Assembly: GCA_964477815.1 (NCBI GenBank)
Contig: CAYZEO010000004.1
Coordinates: forward strand, 1 to 48,563
Reading direction: 5' to 3'
DNA from: DAOVGZ01 sp964477815
GTDB taxonomy: Bacteria; Babelota; Babeliae; Babelales; Vermiphilaceae
Length of the DNA: 48,563 nucleotides
The notes under the pieces are model-generated. The model was given only the letters and a program-made list of their open reading frames with translations, did not search any database and was not told the origin of the DNA. How positions within the stretch are numbered: position 1 is the stretch's first letter; each line of letters begins with the position of its first letter. Positions 8,146 to 18,143 of this stretch are shown here, one piece after another. Both the position numbers and the translations under genes were made by a program.

Positions 8146-8511
8146 CTAAAGAACCTCTGGTGCCAATGAAACGATTTTGCTATAACCTCCTGCACGCAAC
8201 TCTCTCGCAACAGGACCAAAAATGCGAGTTGCTATAGGCTCTTTATCTTTTACAATAACACCTGCGTTATCACCAAAACGAATATAGCTTCCATCAATTC
8301 TTCGATGCTCTTTTTTCGTTCTAACTATAACAACTGTAACAACATCACCCTTTTTTACCATTCCACCGGGGGTAGCTTTTTTCACAGAACACTTTATCTC
8401 ATGCCCTACGAAAGCAAAACGTTTTCCCGTGCTTCCAATTACATGAATACACTGTAAAAGTTTCGCCCCAGAATTATCTGCAACCTGTAAATAAGATTCT
8501 TTTTGAATCAT
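8146..8511 (-). CDS. rplN: 50S ribosomal protein L14
   Basis: L14 forms part of intersubunit bridges with 16S rRNA. The N-terminus MIQKESYLQVADNSGAK and the motif RTKKEHRRIDGSYIRFGDNA are signatures of the family, and the C-terminus ARELRAGGYSKIVSLAPEVL is canonical. The length of 121 aa is standard. It lies between rpsQ and rplX. Confidence 0.97.
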   Translation of the reverse strand: MIQKESYLQVADNSGAKLLQCIHVIGSTGKRFAFVGHEIKCSVKKATPGGMVKKGDVVTVVIVRTKKEHRRIDGSYIRFGDNAGVIVKDKEPIATRIFGPVARELRAGGYSKIVSLAPEVL

Positions 8512-8524
8512 CCATCTGCCCTAA

Positions 8525-8803
8525 CTAAACTTTTTTGGCCACAGAAGCTTGCTTAATAACACGCCCCAAGTACATATACTTTGTCTTGGAAACTGGGCGA
8601 CCTTCATAAAATTCAACGAGATCCCCTTGTTTCGCCTCATTGGCTTCATCGTGAACTTTATACTTTTTAAAAGACCGCATAGTCTTGCCCAACAAAGGAT
8701 GTTTATACGTTCTTTGCAACTTCACGACGACAGTTTTGTCCATTTTGTCAGAAACAACAACTCCAGACAAAAGCCTTTTCTGGCTTTTTTTACCTTCTAC
8801 CAT
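8525..8803 (-). CDS. rpsQ: 30S ribosomal protein S17
   Basis: S17 is an OB-fold primary binder of the 5' domain of 16S rRNA. Family blocks are LSGVVVSDKMDKTVVVKLQR, HPLLGKTMRSFKKYKVHDE and the C-terminal EFYEGRPVSKTKYMYLGRVI. The 92-aa length is normal. It follows rpmC by 40 bases and precedes rplN. Confidence 0.96.
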   Translation of the reverse strand: MVEGKKSQKRLLSGVVVSDKMDKTVVVKLQRTYKHPLLGKTMRSFKKYKVHDEANEAKQGDLVEFYEGRPVSKTKYMYLGRVIKQASVAKKV

Positions 8804-8843
8804 GCATAAACCTTTAATGTCCTGTCGACACGTCTAAACACTT

Positions 8844-9038
8844 TTACCGATTGTGTAAATAGGTTAGCGCGCGAGCGATTCTTCTACGCAACTTGCTAAA
8901 CTGAGAATAATCCTTAACATGCGCGGTGGAAGCATTCAAGCGAAGACTAAAGAGCTCTCTTCTCAAAGAGTCCACTTTTTTTCCTAACTCTTGGGCTCCC
9001 ATGCCCTCAAAATCTTCTTTTTCTTTGTTTGTTTTCAT
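8844..9038 (-). CDS. rpmC: 50S ribosomal protein L29
   Basis: A small helical protein at the polypeptide exit tunnel, where it forms part of the docking site for SRP and trigger factor. Family motifs are ELGKKVDSLRRELFSLRLN and FSKLRRRIARALTYL. I favour the ATG at 9038 (64 aa); a GTG at 9047 is the other option, and neither has a strong ribosome-binding site. It is separated from rplP by about 75 bases, one of the larger gaps within this cluster. Confidence 0.93.
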   Translation of the reverse strand: MKTNKEKEDFEGMGAQELGKKVDSLRRELFSLRLNASTAHVKDYSQFSKLRRRIARALTYLHNR

Positions 9039-9113
9039 ATTTGTCACGCACGCCTGTCAAAATCATTAATAATCAATATACACAAAAGCAAAAACTTTTC
9101 TACTTATGATTGC

Positions 9114-9527
9114 TTACTGCTGAGCTTTTTTAACAAAAACAACCTTCATAGGAAGTTTGTAAGCAGCAGACCGCAAAATATCACGCGCCTTTTCTTCGTC
9201 AACACCCGATATCTCACAAATAATTCTCTCACGCTTCACCACAAAAACCCATTTGTCCACGCCACCTTTTCCTTTGCCCATTCGTGTTTCGGCTGGCTTT
9301 TTTGTAATAGCCTTATCCGGAAACACTCGCAAAAACATTTCGCCAACTTTTTTCAACTGACGCGATATGGCAACACGCATGGACTCTATTTGCTGCGCGG
9401 TTAACCAGGCTGGCTCAACAGCCTTTATGGCATATTCGCCAAAAGCTATTTCTGTGGCACCCTTGGAAACACCTTTTCGGCGCCCCCGCTGAACCTTTCT
9501 ATATTTAGTCTTTTTTGGCATCAACAT
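9114..9527 (-). CDS. rplP: 50S ribosomal protein L16
   Basis: L16 organises the A-site region of the 50S subunit. The N-terminus MLMPKKTKYRKVQRGRRKG is canonical, so I keep the first ATG (9527), which has GGAAG about nine bases upstream; a second ATG lies at 9521. The centre shows TAQQIESMRVAISRQLKK and VFPDKAITKKPAETRMGKGK, including the Arg region that is hydroxylated in E. coli L16. The length of 137 aa is standard. Confidence 0.97.
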   Translation of the reverse strand: MLMPKKTKYRKVQRGRRKGVSKGATEIAFGEYAIKAVEPAWLTAQQIESMRVAISRQLKKVGEMFLRVFPDKAITKKPAETRMGKGKGGVDKWVFVVKRERIICEISGVDEEKARDILRSAAYKLPMKVVFVKKAQQ

Positions 9528-9559
9528 TGTCGTTTTCTTCCGTCAAAATCCCTTACACA

Positions 9560-10192
9560 CTAACTGCGTTGGTATTCACCTCTACAAATCCACACTTTAA
9601 CACCAATGATGCCATACGTCGTTTTCGCTTCCGCAAAACCATAATCAATATCTGATCGCAAGGTATGCAAAGGGGTTGATCCAACACGGATCCATTCTGT
9701 GCGCGCTATCTCAGCACCATTCAAACGACCAGCACAGCAAATTTTAACACCCTTAGCTCCAGCGCGCAAAGCCGTAGCTGACGCACGTTTCATAGCTTTT
9801 TTGTAACTAATTCTTCTTTCCAACTGGTCCGCGATTCCCTTAGCAACAAGAGTTGCGTCTAACTCAGGATTTTTCACTTCCTGAACAGAAACCTCAACAT
9901 TCTTTCTACCTAACATCTTGCCAAGATCGGTCCTTAGGGAATCTATCTCTTGACCCTTTTTCCCAATCACAACACCAGGGCGGCCAGAGTGAACAACAAT
10001 ACGAATATTATCACCGGCTTTCTCAATTTCCACACGGGATACTTCTGCATTTTTCAGCTTTTTATCGATATATTTTCTAATCTTCAAATCTTCCATTAGC
10101 AATTTGCCATAAGAGTCCCTAGCAAACCACCGAGAAAGCCAATCTCTAAAAACGCCTAAGCGAAAACCTATTGGATGTACTTTTTGTCCCAC
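9560..10192 (-). CDS. rpsC: 30S ribosomal protein S3
   Basis: S3 sits at the mRNA entry site and contributes to mRNA helicase activity. It begins GQKVHPIGFRLG after a GTG start (10192), one base after the rplV stop. A type-II KH domain carries VVHSGRPGVVIGKKGQEID (about residues 66-84, GxxG = GKKG). The C-terminal domain has RASATALRAGAKGVKI and the signature EIARTEWIRVGSTPLHTLR. At 210 aa it is slightly shorter than in E. coli, lacking the extra C-terminal tail. Confidence 0.97.
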   Translation of the reverse strand: MGQKVHPIGFRLGVFRDWLSRWFARDSYGKLLMEDLKIRKYIDKKLKNAEVSRVEIEKAGDNIRIVVHSGRPGVVIGKKGQEIDSLRTDLGKMLGRKNVEVSVQEVKNPELDATLVAKGIADQLERRISYKKAMKRASATALRAGAKGVKICCAGRLNGAEIARTEWIRVGSTPLHTLRSDIDYGFAEAKTTYGIIGVKVWICRGEYQRS

Positions 10193-10193
10193 A

Positions 10194-10541
10194 CTAAGCC
10201 TCTTTCTTATCTATTTGTTCCAGCACAACGCTTATGTGACTGAATCTTCTTTTGTAAACGTTTGAACGCCCCATAGCCCCCGGCTTAAAATAACGAACCG
10301 CCGGACCTTGATCCACACGGATATCTTTTATCTTCAGATCAGCTACTTCAATATTTGCCAAATTTTTAGCATTAGCAGCTGCCGATTCTATAACCTTTTT
10401 GACTGAGCCAGTCCTTTTAGTCGGAAAACTGGAAAGCAGGCTCAGAGCGTATCTCACATTTTTACCACGGACAACATCGACCAAAGGACGAAGCTTAAAT
10501 GGAGAAAAGCGAATGTATCTAGCTTTAGCTAAAAAGCTCAT
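10194..10541 (-). CDS. rplV: 50S ribosomal protein L22
   Basis: L22 has a globular part on the 50S surface and a beta-hairpin that lines the exit tunnel. Motifs are RYIRFSPFKLRPLVDVVRGK, the loop segment VDQGPAVRYFKPGAMGRSN and the C-terminal RRFSHISVVLEQ. The length of 115 aa is typical. The tunnel hairpin has no insertions or deletions that I can see. It precedes rpsC with a single-base gap. Confidence 0.96.
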   Translation of the reverse strand: MSFLAKARYIRFSPFKLRPLVDVVRGKNVRYALSLLSSFPTKRTGSVKKVIESAAANAKNLANIEVADLKIKDIRVDQGPAVRYFKPGAMGRSNVYKRRFSHISVVLEQIDKKEA

Positions 10542-10589
10542 CTTTGCAACCTTAATCTAATCAATTAATTCAATATTAATGTACACGAA

Positions 10590-10877
10590 TTACCCTTTAG
10601 GAGCAACTCCAGCCTTTCTTTGACCACTATGCAATCTAAATGTTCTCGTGATTGCAAACTCACCAAGATAATGTCCAACCATATTTTCTGTGATGAACAC
10701 AGGAATAAATTTTTTCCCGTTATGTACTGCTATAGTTTGCCCTACAAACTCGGGTATAACCATGCTTCTTCGAGACCATGTTTTAATGACCTCTCGCTTT
10801 CCTTCTTCCTTTGCTTTTTGGACCTTTTTGAGAAGTGACTCATCAACAAATGGTCCCTTTTTTGCAGATCTGGCCAT
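10590..10877 (-). CDS. rpsS: 30S ribosomal protein S19
   Basis: S19 is a 30S head protein that contacts S13 and the 50S subunit. The sequence MARSAKKGPFVDESLLKKV at the start and the block TWSRRSMVIPEFVGQTIAVH, GKKFIPVFITENMVGHYLGE, FAITRTFRLHSG are diagnostic. The length of 95 aa is standard. It lies between rplB and rplV, as in the S10 operon of most bacteria. Confidence 0.97.
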   Translation of the reverse strand: MARSAKKGPFVDESLLKKVQKAKEEGKREVIKTWSRRSMVIPEFVGQTIAVHNGKKFIPVFITENMVGHYLGEFAITRTFRLHSGQRKAGVAPKG

Positions 10878-10890
10878 ATTTCTTTAACCC

Positions 10891-11736
10891 TTACTTATTC
10901 TTCTTACTTTTGCGTCTTTTAATGATGAATTGACTAGAGGATTTCTTTGCAGACCTTGTCCTCGTTCCCTTACACCCTTTGCCCCACGGAGAACGCGGAT
11001 GAGAGCCAGATTTAGAACGGCCCTCTCCACCCCCATGTGGATGGTCAACCGGATTCATCGCCATACCACGAACCGAAGGTCTAAAACCAAGATGTCGACG
11101 TCTTCCAGCCTTACCCCAGGAAATATTTTTATGATCAGCGTTACCCAAAACACCAATAGTTGCCCAACAGTCTAAAGAAACAAGACGAACTTCTGATGAT
11201 GGCATCTTTAGGGTTGCATACTTATCTCCCTTAGCAACCAACTGAATAGAAGTTCCTGCACTTCGCGCAAAAACAGCTCCCGAACCGGGACGAATTTCAA
11301 CATTGTGAATAAAAAAGCCGACGGGTATTTGGCGAAGCGGAGCACCGAAGCCTATTTTTGCATCGGCTTCCAGGCCAGAATAAACTGTGCTGCCAACACC
11401 AAGACCCTCAGGCAGCAATATGTATCTTTTTGCTCCGTTTTTATAAAAAACCAATCCTATACGTACATTACGATTCGGATCATATTCAACAGAAACAACC
11501 TTTCCATACACATCACGCTGACTCCATCTGAAATCTACAATTCGGTAAACCCGTGCAGCTCCACCGCCACGGTGACGCGTAGTTATTCGACCGTAACTAT
11601 TTCTTCCACTCGTCCTTCTAGTAGATCCATCAAGCAGCGAGCGCTCTTTCTTTCTCTTTTTAGTAAGGTCCGACGTATCGATAAACGTCTGAAATCGCAG
11701 CGATGAGTTTCTTGGTTTTCTACGACGTATTGGCAT
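10891..11736 (-). CDS. rplB: 50S ribosomal protein L2
   Basis: L2 is needed for subunit association and peptidyl-transferase activity. It shows an OB-fold N-terminal half (GRNSYGRITTRHRGGG, RIVDFRWSQRD) and an SH3-like half. The C-terminal signature MNPVDHPHGGGEGRSKSG contains the conserved His implicated in peptidyl transfer. The length of 281 aa is near the usual 273-280. It follows rplW after a 35-base gap. Confidence 0.97.
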   Translation of the reverse strand: MPIRRRKPRNSSLRFQTFIDTSDLTKKRKKERSLLDGSTRRTSGRNSYGRITTRHRGGGAARVYRIVDFRWSQRDVYGKVVSVEYDPNRNVRIGLVFYKNGAKRYILLPEGLGVGSTVYSGLEADAKIGFGAPLRQIPVGFFIHNVEIRPGSGAVFARSAGTSIQLVAKGDKYATLKMPSSEVRLVSLDCWATIGVLGNADHKNISWGKAGRRRHLGFRPSVRGMAMNPVDHPHGGGEGRSKSGSHPRSPWGKGCKGTRTRSAKKSSSQFIIKRRKSKKNK

Positions 11737-11771
11737 ATTTTACCTTTTTAATTCTTTTCCTTTCGGCTCAA

Positions 11772-12110
11772 CTATTTGGCCGCTTCTGCACCCTCAGCTG
11801 GCAGCGCTGGCGCCCCTGACTGATTCCAGATATCAATTGTAAAACCTTCACGCAAAGTAATAATGGCTTTTTTTACCAAGGGCTTTTGTGATGCCCTTCT
11901 TCTAAAGCGTTTAACTAATTTTCCCTTGCGAACAATAATTCGAACATCCTTAACCTTAACATTGAAAAGCTTCTCTAAAGCCTCTTTCACTTGAGGCTTA
12001 TTAGCTGACGGATGCACCTTCAAAACAAGCTGTTTTTCATCTCTGTTCAACTTGTATGCCTTATCAGTCATCCAAGGACCGAGCACAACATCATAAATCG
12101 TCAAATCCAT
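11772..12110 (-). CDS. rplW: 50S ribosomal protein L23
   Basis: L23 lies at the tunnel exit and is the docking site for trigger factor and SRP. Recognisable parts are DVVLGPWMTDKAYKL, LVLKVHPSANKPQVKEALEK, LFNVKVKDVRIIVRKGK and the basic VKRFRRRASQKPLVKKAI. The C-terminus ends in an Ala/Glu/Pro-rich tail (APALPAEGAEAAK) that is a lineage-specific extension. The start overlaps the end of rplD by ten bases, suggesting coupled translation. Confidence 0.95.
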   Translation of the reverse strand: MDLTIYDVVLGPWMTDKAYKLNRDEKQLVLKVHPSANKPQVKEALEKLFNVKVKDVRIIVRKGKLVKRFRRRASQKPLVKKAIITLREGFTIDIWNQSGAPALPAEGAEAAK

Positions 12111-12754
12111 CGCGACACCATATCCTTAAAAGCATCTGTATCTTTTTTCAAGTACAACCAATGCGAACTATTCGCGAGATCAAAAGCATTTGCTTGATCG
12201 AAAAATAGAATATTTACATTAGCTATATTCGCACATGATGCCCGAGTCAAAAAATCATCTACAGGAAGAAAAAGAACAACCTTTTTTCCTTGCAAACCCA
12301 AATCTTTTAAAGCTGAACAAGCAGCAGCCGTTTTTGGTTTATCACCTGCCGGAACCCAATCAAGACATGTTATTTTTTTGCCTTTGAGATACTCAAGCAA
12401 TAAATCCTTCAAAACACCTTTTCTCAACCGCTTTGATACAGAAAGCGTCCTCACTCTCTTTTGAGGACCGAAGGTAACACCCCCGCCTCTCCAAATTGGA
12501 GATCTGTAAGATCCAGCTCTCGCCCTACCGGTTCCTTTCTGTTTCCATGGCTTCTTTCCTGAACGAGAGATATCCGAACGACCCTTTGTAGAAACAGTAC
12601 CTTGACGCCAATTTTGCGACAAAGCACGAACCCATGTTGAAAAAGCGGTTGGGGAAACAGCACCCTCCCCTGCATCAACACCTAAATCTTTGGCTGTTAC
12701 AGAACGCCCCAGCGGCCTCTTTTTTTGTGTTTCTTCACTTGCTTGCTTACTCAT
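12101..12754 (-). CDS. rplD: 50S ribosomal protein L4
   Basis: L4 extends a loop into the exit tunnel; in E. coli it also represses the S10 operon. The loop region contains SDISRSGKKPWKQKGTGRAR and GSYRSPIWRGGGVTFGP, which are strongly conserved. The first about 30 residues (Lys/Thr-rich, ending GVDAGEGAVSP) differ from the usual N-terminus. The C-terminal Rossmann-like half is weakly conserved, as is common. The length of 217 aa is normal. Confidence 0.95.
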   Translation of the reverse strand: MSKQASEETQKKRPLGRSVTAKDLGVDAGEGAVSPTAFSTWVRALSQNWRQGTVSTKGRSDISRSGKKPWKQKGTGRARAGSYRSPIWRGGGVTFGPQKRVRTLSVSKRLRKGVLKDLLLEYLKGKKITCLDWVPAGDKPKTAAACSALKDLGLQGKKVVLFLPVDDFLTRASCANIANVNILFFDQANAFDLANSSHWLYLKKDTDAFKDMVSRWI

Positions 12755-12761
12755 GACTTAC

Positions 12762-13391
12762 CTACGCTATTTCTTTTCGAATAAAAACCAATGAGCCAGA
12801 CTTACCTGGAACAGAACCTTTGACAAGAACTACCTTCGAGTCATGCTCAACTTTGACAATTTCAAGATTTCTCACAACTCTTTTTTCGTTACCCATTTGT
12901 CCAGGCATTGTTTTACCCTTGATAACCTTACCCTGAGAGCAAAACGACCCTATGGAACCTGTCCGATTTCCCATTGTGTGACCATGACTGCCGGGAGGAC
13001 CAGCAAAGTTGTGTCGTCTAACAACGCCTGCAAAACCACACCCCTTAGTTTTTCCAAACACATCAACGGAGACTCCCTCCTCCAAAATTGACGTATCAAC
13101 CGGTTGGCCTATAGTGGGCAAAGATTTTTGATCTTCGCCACTCACTCTTATTTCTCGCACAACCTTAAAGTATTTTGTGAGGTTTTTAAGCCAATTAATG
13201 CTAAACTCTTCTTTGCTATACCGATCTTTTACACAACCAACCTGAACAGCGACATAACCATCCCGCTCTAAGGTTCTTATATTAGTAACAAACCAACCGG
13301 CAATATCGATAACGGTAACAGGTACAACAGCGTTTTCCTTCGAAAACATCTGCGTCATGCCTATTTTCCTGCCCCAGAGACCTGAAACCAT
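12762..13391 (-). CDS. rplC: 50S ribosomal protein L3
   Basis: L3 is an early assembly protein whose arm reaches the peptidyl-transferase centre. Motifs are GLWGRKIGMTQMF at the N-terminus, GVSVDVFGKTKGCGFAGVVR, and the arm with NFAGPPGSHGHTMGNRTGSI and GKTMPGQMGNEKRVVRNLE. I chose the ATG at 13391 (209 aa), which has GGAAGG about seven bases upstream. The frame extends to a GTG at 13406. Confidence 0.96.
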   Translation of the reverse strand: MVSGLWGRKIGMTQMFSKENAVVPVTVIDIAGWFVTNIRTLERDGYVAVQVGCVKDRYSKEEFSINWLKNLTKYFKVVREIRVSGEDQKSLPTIGQPVDTSILEEGVSVDVFGKTKGCGFAGVVRRHNFAGPPGSHGHTMGNRTGSIGSFCSQGKVIKGKTMPGQMGNEKRVVRNLEIVKVEHDSKVVLVKGSVPGKSGSLVFIRKEIA

Positions 13392-13415
13392 TGAGAGACC
13401 TTCCACTATCTACTA

Positions 13416-13721
13416 TTATTTAATATCAACATCAACACCAGACGATATATTCAATTTCATAAGTGCATCCATTGTCTGGTCAGATGGAGCAACAATATCA
13501 ACTATGCGCCTATGCGTCGTTAACTCAAACTGCTCTCTCGACTTTTTGTTGACATGAGGAGAACGCAAAACGGTAAAACACTTCTTTTTATTCGGCAGAG
13601 GAACGGGCCCCACAGCTTGAGAACCCGTTCTTTTTACTGTCAATACAATCTGTTTTACAGCTTTATCTAGCAGTTGATGATCATAAGACTTTAAAGTAAG
13701 GCGAATCTTCTGCTTTTTCAT
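13416..13721 (-). CDS. rpsJ: 30S ribosomal protein S10
   Basis: S10 (NusE) is both a 30S head protein and a partner of NusB in transcription antitermination. Motifs are IRLTLKSYDHQLLDKAV, VGPVPLPNKKKCFTVLRSPH and the block EQFELTTHRRIVDIV. The length of 101 aa is standard. It lies directly after tuf, so the str and S10 operons appear to be run together. Confidence 0.97.
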   Translation of the reverse strand: MKKQKIRLTLKSYDHQLLDKAVKQIVLTVKRTGSQAVGPVPLPNKKKCFTVLRSPHVNKKSREQFELTTHRRIVDIVAPSDQTMDALMKLNISSGVDVDIK

Positions 13722-13736
13722 TCAGATACACCTAAC

Positions 13737-14927
<1,191 letters not shown>

Positions 14928-15002
14928 CGTTTAAACTCCCAAACAACAGTTACTCTTAAAATTAACTTTACTTCGTATTTTCATCTTCAATTTGCATCAA
15001 AA

Positions 15003-17078
15003 CTATTTTTTTCCGAGAATAGCATCCTGGGCATGCTGCGGGACTTCTCGATAACACTCAAATTCCATTGAGTAACCCGCACGACCTTTGGTCATGGATC
15101 GCAATTCGGTCGCATAACCAAACATTTCTCCAAGAGGAACTTCCGCTCGAATTATCTGCTTGCCACCTTTTTCTTCCATTCCCAAGATTCTACCGCGACG
15201 TCCGTTCAAGTCTCCCATCACATCGCCCATATATTCATCGGGAGTGTCAACCTCAACCTTCATAATAGGCTCAAGCAAAACTGGAGAAGCTTTTGCCATA
15301 CCAGCCTTGAACGCCAAAGAAGCTGCAACTTTAAACGCCATTTCAGAAGAATCAACATCGTGATAGGAACCATCGTAAAGAGTCGCCTTTACATCGACTA
15401 CAGGATATCCTCCCAAAACACCTGAAGTAATCGCTTCCAAAAGACCCTTTTCAACACTTGGAATAAACTCACGAGGAATGGACCCGCCAGTGATAGCATT
15501 TTCAAACTCAAAACCTGTTCCGCGCTCTAGCGGCTCGAATTTAATCCAAACGTGCCCATATTGACCGCGGCCACCCGACTGCTTGATATACTTTCCTTCA
15601 ACATCAGCAAGTTTTTGGATCGTTTCCTTGTAAGCAACTTTCAACCGGCCCTGAATAGCCTCAACTTTATGCTCTCTCTTGAGACGATCAACAATAATCT
15701 CTAGATGCAGCTCTCCCATTCCGGAAATTTCTGTCTGCCCCGTTTCCTCGTTATATGAAAACATAAACGAAGGATCTTCTTGCATCATTTTTTTCAACGC
15801 TATTGTCAATTTTTCGTGATCAGCCTTGTTTTTCGGCTCCACAGAAGTAGAGATAACTGGATTAGGAGAACGTATCGGCTCTAGAAGAACAAGATTTCCC
15901 TCTGCACACAACGTGTCTCCGGTTATCGCATCTTTGATACCAATAACAGCCGCAATATCTCCTGCGCTCACCGCGGGAATCTCTTCTCTCTTATTTGAAT
16001 GAATCTTAAGCAGGCGACTCACGCGCTCCTTTTTACCTGTTCTAGCGTTATAGACGTAAGAACCCGACTTTAACTCGCCAGAGTAAACACGCACAAAATT
16101 CAAAACACCAACAAAAGGATCCGTCGCTATTTTAAATACAAGCGCACAAAACGGCTCTTTAGGATCAGCCTTCCGAATGATTTTTTCGCCTGTTCGAGGA
16201 GACTCTCCCTCAACAGGAGGAACATCTAGCGGAGAAGGAAGATAATCAACAACAGCATCTAAAAGCGGCTGAACTCCCTTGTTTTTAAATGCAGAGCCAC
16301 AAAAAGCCAGAGAAAACTCTCGCTCAATTACACCCTTACGCAGAGCCTTCTTAATCTCATCGACAGAAATCTCTTCTTCATTTAAATATTTTTCAGCAAG
16401 ATGATCATCTACATCGCAAGCTGCCTCAACAACCTCGGCCCGCAGACTTTCAACCTGATCCGCATACTCCTCTGGAACATCCGACCACGTCACCTTTGCG
16501 CCACGATCACCCTCGCTGAACAACGCCATCTTTTTTGAAAGAACGTCGATTACACCTTTTAAATTCTCTGACTCGCCAACCTGAACCTGCATAGGAACAA
16601 CATTAGCATTAAATTTTTCTCGAATATCCTTAACAACCTTCATGAAATCAGCGCCAATTCGGTCAAGCTTATTCACAAAAATGATTCTTGGAACATCATA
16701 GCGCTCAGTTTGACGCCATACCGTCTCAGATTGAGGCTGAACACCCGCAACCCCACAAAAAACAGCAACAACGCCATCTAACACACGAAGAGACCGCTCA
16801 ACCTCAATGGTAAAGTCAACGTGACCAGGGGTATCAATAATGTTAATCTGCCGCCCCTCCCAAAAGCAGGTTGTTGCTGCAGACTGAATCGTTATTCCTC
16901 GCTCACGCTCCTGCTCCATCCAGTCCATGACAGCCTCTCCCTCATGGACCTCACCAATTTTGTGAGATATTCCCGTATAAAAGAGAATGCGCTCTGTCAA
17001 AGTCGTTTTACCAGCATCAATATGCGCCGCGATACCAATATTTCTATAATTTTTTAATTTTTCTGTTGAGCCACTCAT
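15003..17078 (-). CDS. fusA: Elongation factor G
   Basis: Translocase GTPase. The N-terminal G domain has AHIDAGKTTLTERILFYTG, the effector segment RERGITIQSAAT, DTPGHVDFTIEVERSLRVL and NKLDRIGAD. Domain IV includes SGGRGQYGHVWIKFEPLE, and the C-terminal domain has LRSMTKGRAGYSMEFECY. The length of 691 aa is normal. It lies between rpsG and tuf as in the standard str operon. No sign of a second EF-G in this window. Confidence 0.99.
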   Translation of the reverse strand: MSGSTEKLKNYRNIGIAAHIDAGKTTLTERILFYTGISHKIGEVHEGEAVMDWMEQERERGITIQSAATTCFWEGRQINIIDTPGHVDFTIEVERSLRVLDGVVAVFCGVAGVQPQSETVWRQTERYDVPRIIFVNKLDRIGADFMKVVKDIREKFNANVVPMQVQVGESENLKGVIDVLSKKMALFSEGDRGAKVTWSDVPEEYADQVESLRAEVVEAACDVDDHLAEKYLNEEEISVDEIKKALRKGVIEREFSLAFCGSAFKNKGVQPLLDAVVDYLPSPLDVPPVEGESPRTGEKIIRKADPKEPFCALVFKIATDPFVGVLNFVRVYSGELKSGSYVYNARTGKKERVSRLLKIHSNKREEIPAVSAGDIAAVIGIKDAITGDTLCAEGNLVLLEPIRSPNPVISTSVEPKNKADHEKLTIALKKMMQEDPSFMFSYNEETGQTEISGMGELHLEIIVDRLKREHKVEAIQGRLKVAYKETIQKLADVEGKYIKQSGGRGQYGHVWIKFEPLERGTGFEFENAITGGSIPREFIPSVEKGLLEAITSGVLGGYPVVDVKATLYDGSYHDVDSSEMAFKVAASLAFKAGMAKASPVLLEPIMKVEVDTPDEYMGDVMGDLNGRRGRILGMEEKGGKQIIRAEVPLGEMFGYATELRSMTKGRAGYSMEFECYREVPQHAQDAILGKK

Positions 17079-17094
17079 TATTTTGTACCTTTAC

Positions 17095-17577
17095 CTACCA
17101 AGCATAGTGCGAAAAAGCCCTATTGGCTTCTGCCATTCTGTGCACATCCGCCTTCTTCTTTAGAGCATTGCCACGCCCCTCATGCGCGTCCAAAAGCTCC
17201 GCCGCCAAACGCTCCGACATAGTCTTATTTGATCGAGACCTTGCAGCTGCGATGATCCAACGTATCGCCAACGCTTGCCCCCTTTTAGGACGGACCTCTC
17301 GAGGCACCTGATAGACAGAACCACCTACACGACGGGATCGTACTTCAATGTACGGCAACACTTGGTCAAACGCCTTATTAAAAAAAGCTAGCGCCTTATC
17401 CTTGTCGCCACCAACCTTGCTGGAGACAATATCCATAGCCCCATAAACAATATTACGCGCAACATTCTTTTTGCCGCGCTCCATAATAACATTGATAAAT
17501 TTTTGAATAAGCTCAGACCCATAAACAAGGTCGACGCCAATCCTTCTATTAAAACTTTGTTTTCTGCGCCTTGGCAT
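17095..17577 (-). CDS. rpsG: 30S ribosomal protein S7
   Basis: S7 nucleates assembly of the 30S head. The sequence starts MPRRRKQSFNRRIGVDLVYG and has VRSRRVGGSVYQVPREVRPK (about residues 78-97) and the conserved KKKADVHRMAEANRAFSHY near the C-terminus. The length of 160 aa is slightly above the usual 156. In E. coli S7 represses the str operon; I did not identify the corresponding site. Confidence 0.97.
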   Translation of the reverse strand: MPRRRKQSFNRRIGVDLVYGSELIQKFINVIMERGKKNVARNIVYGAMDIVSSKVGGDKDKALAFFNKAFDQVLPYIEVRSRRVGGSVYQVPREVRPKRGQALAIRWIIAAARSRSNKTMSERLAAELLDAHEGRGNALKKKADVHRMAEANRAFSHYAW

Positions 17578-17593
17578 AACTCAAATCCTTTAC

Positions 17594-17968
17594 CTAACTT
17601 TGTGGGCGCTTAGCACCATATAGAGAACGCGACTGCCTTCTGTTTTCCACCCCTGCGGTATCGTTGGCACCACGAACAATGTGGTATTTCACACCGGGCA
17701 AGTCTTTGACTTTCCCCCCGCGAACCAAAACAACGGAGTGCTCCTGAAGGTTGTGGCCTTCACCTGGAATATAAGCCGTCACCTCGACACCAGTAGAAAG
17801 CTTTACACGGGCAACTTTACGAAGCGCAGAGTTCGGCTTTTTTGGCGTTACAGTAAAAACACGAGTGCAAACACCTCTCGCCTGAGGGCCACCCTTAAGT
17901 GCCGGACTTTTTGATTTAGCCCGAGCTTTTTTTCTGCGAAAACGAGCCAATTGGTTTATCGTAGGCAT
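17594..17968 (-). CDS. rpsL: 30S ribosomal protein S12
   Basis: S12 is the decoding-centre protein that controls tRNA selection accuracy. Motifs are ALKGGPQARGVCTRVFT, TPKKPNSALRKVARVKLS and GGKVKDLPGVKYHIVRG. Both Lys positions whose mutation gives streptomycin resistance in other bacteria (in TPKKPNS and in GGKVKDLPG) carry the wild-type residue. The length of 124 aa is standard. This is the first ribosomal gene of the cluster. Its own ribosome-binding site is weak (AGGA about ten bases upstream), in contrast to the strong site of the short ORF ahead of it. Confidence 0.97.
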   Translation of the reverse strand: MPTINQLARFRRKKARAKSKSPALKGGPQARGVCTRVFTVTPKKPNSALRKVARVKLSTGVEVTAYIPGEGHNLQEHSVVLVRGGKVKDLPGVKYHIVRGANDTAGVENRRQSRSLYGAKRPQS

Positions 17969-18046
17969 AGCTGAAAATTCCTATACGTTAACAACTGAAT
18001 TTGTTTCAAAAACACATTTTCTGTACTACAACCTCCATAAAGACTA

Positions 18047-18139
18047 CTAGTAGCTTACCTTTTTTAATATTTTTTTCAAGCCAAACTGAAAAAACAGGTA
18101 AGAAGTACAAGAATCCTCAATACTTAGCCATAAAGCCAT
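18047..18139 (-). CDS. Possible 30-codon leader peptide upstream of rpsL
   Basis: The ATG at 18139 follows AAGGAGGTG (18152-18144), one of the strongest Shine-Dalgarno sequences in the window, with six bases between AGGAGG and ATG. The frame runs 30 codons (begins MALWLSIEDSC, ends LKKILKKVSY) and stops at two consecutive TAG codons that fall in the palindrome CTACTAGTAG. It ends about 80 bases before rpsL. The peptide has no known family. It may be a regulatory leader or a real small protein; it could also be a chance frame behind a purine-rich stretch. The strong initiation signal is seen directly; any role is inference. Confidence 0.4.
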   Translation of the reverse strand: MALWLSIEDSCTSYLFFQFGLKKILKKVSY

Positions 18140-18143
18140 GAGA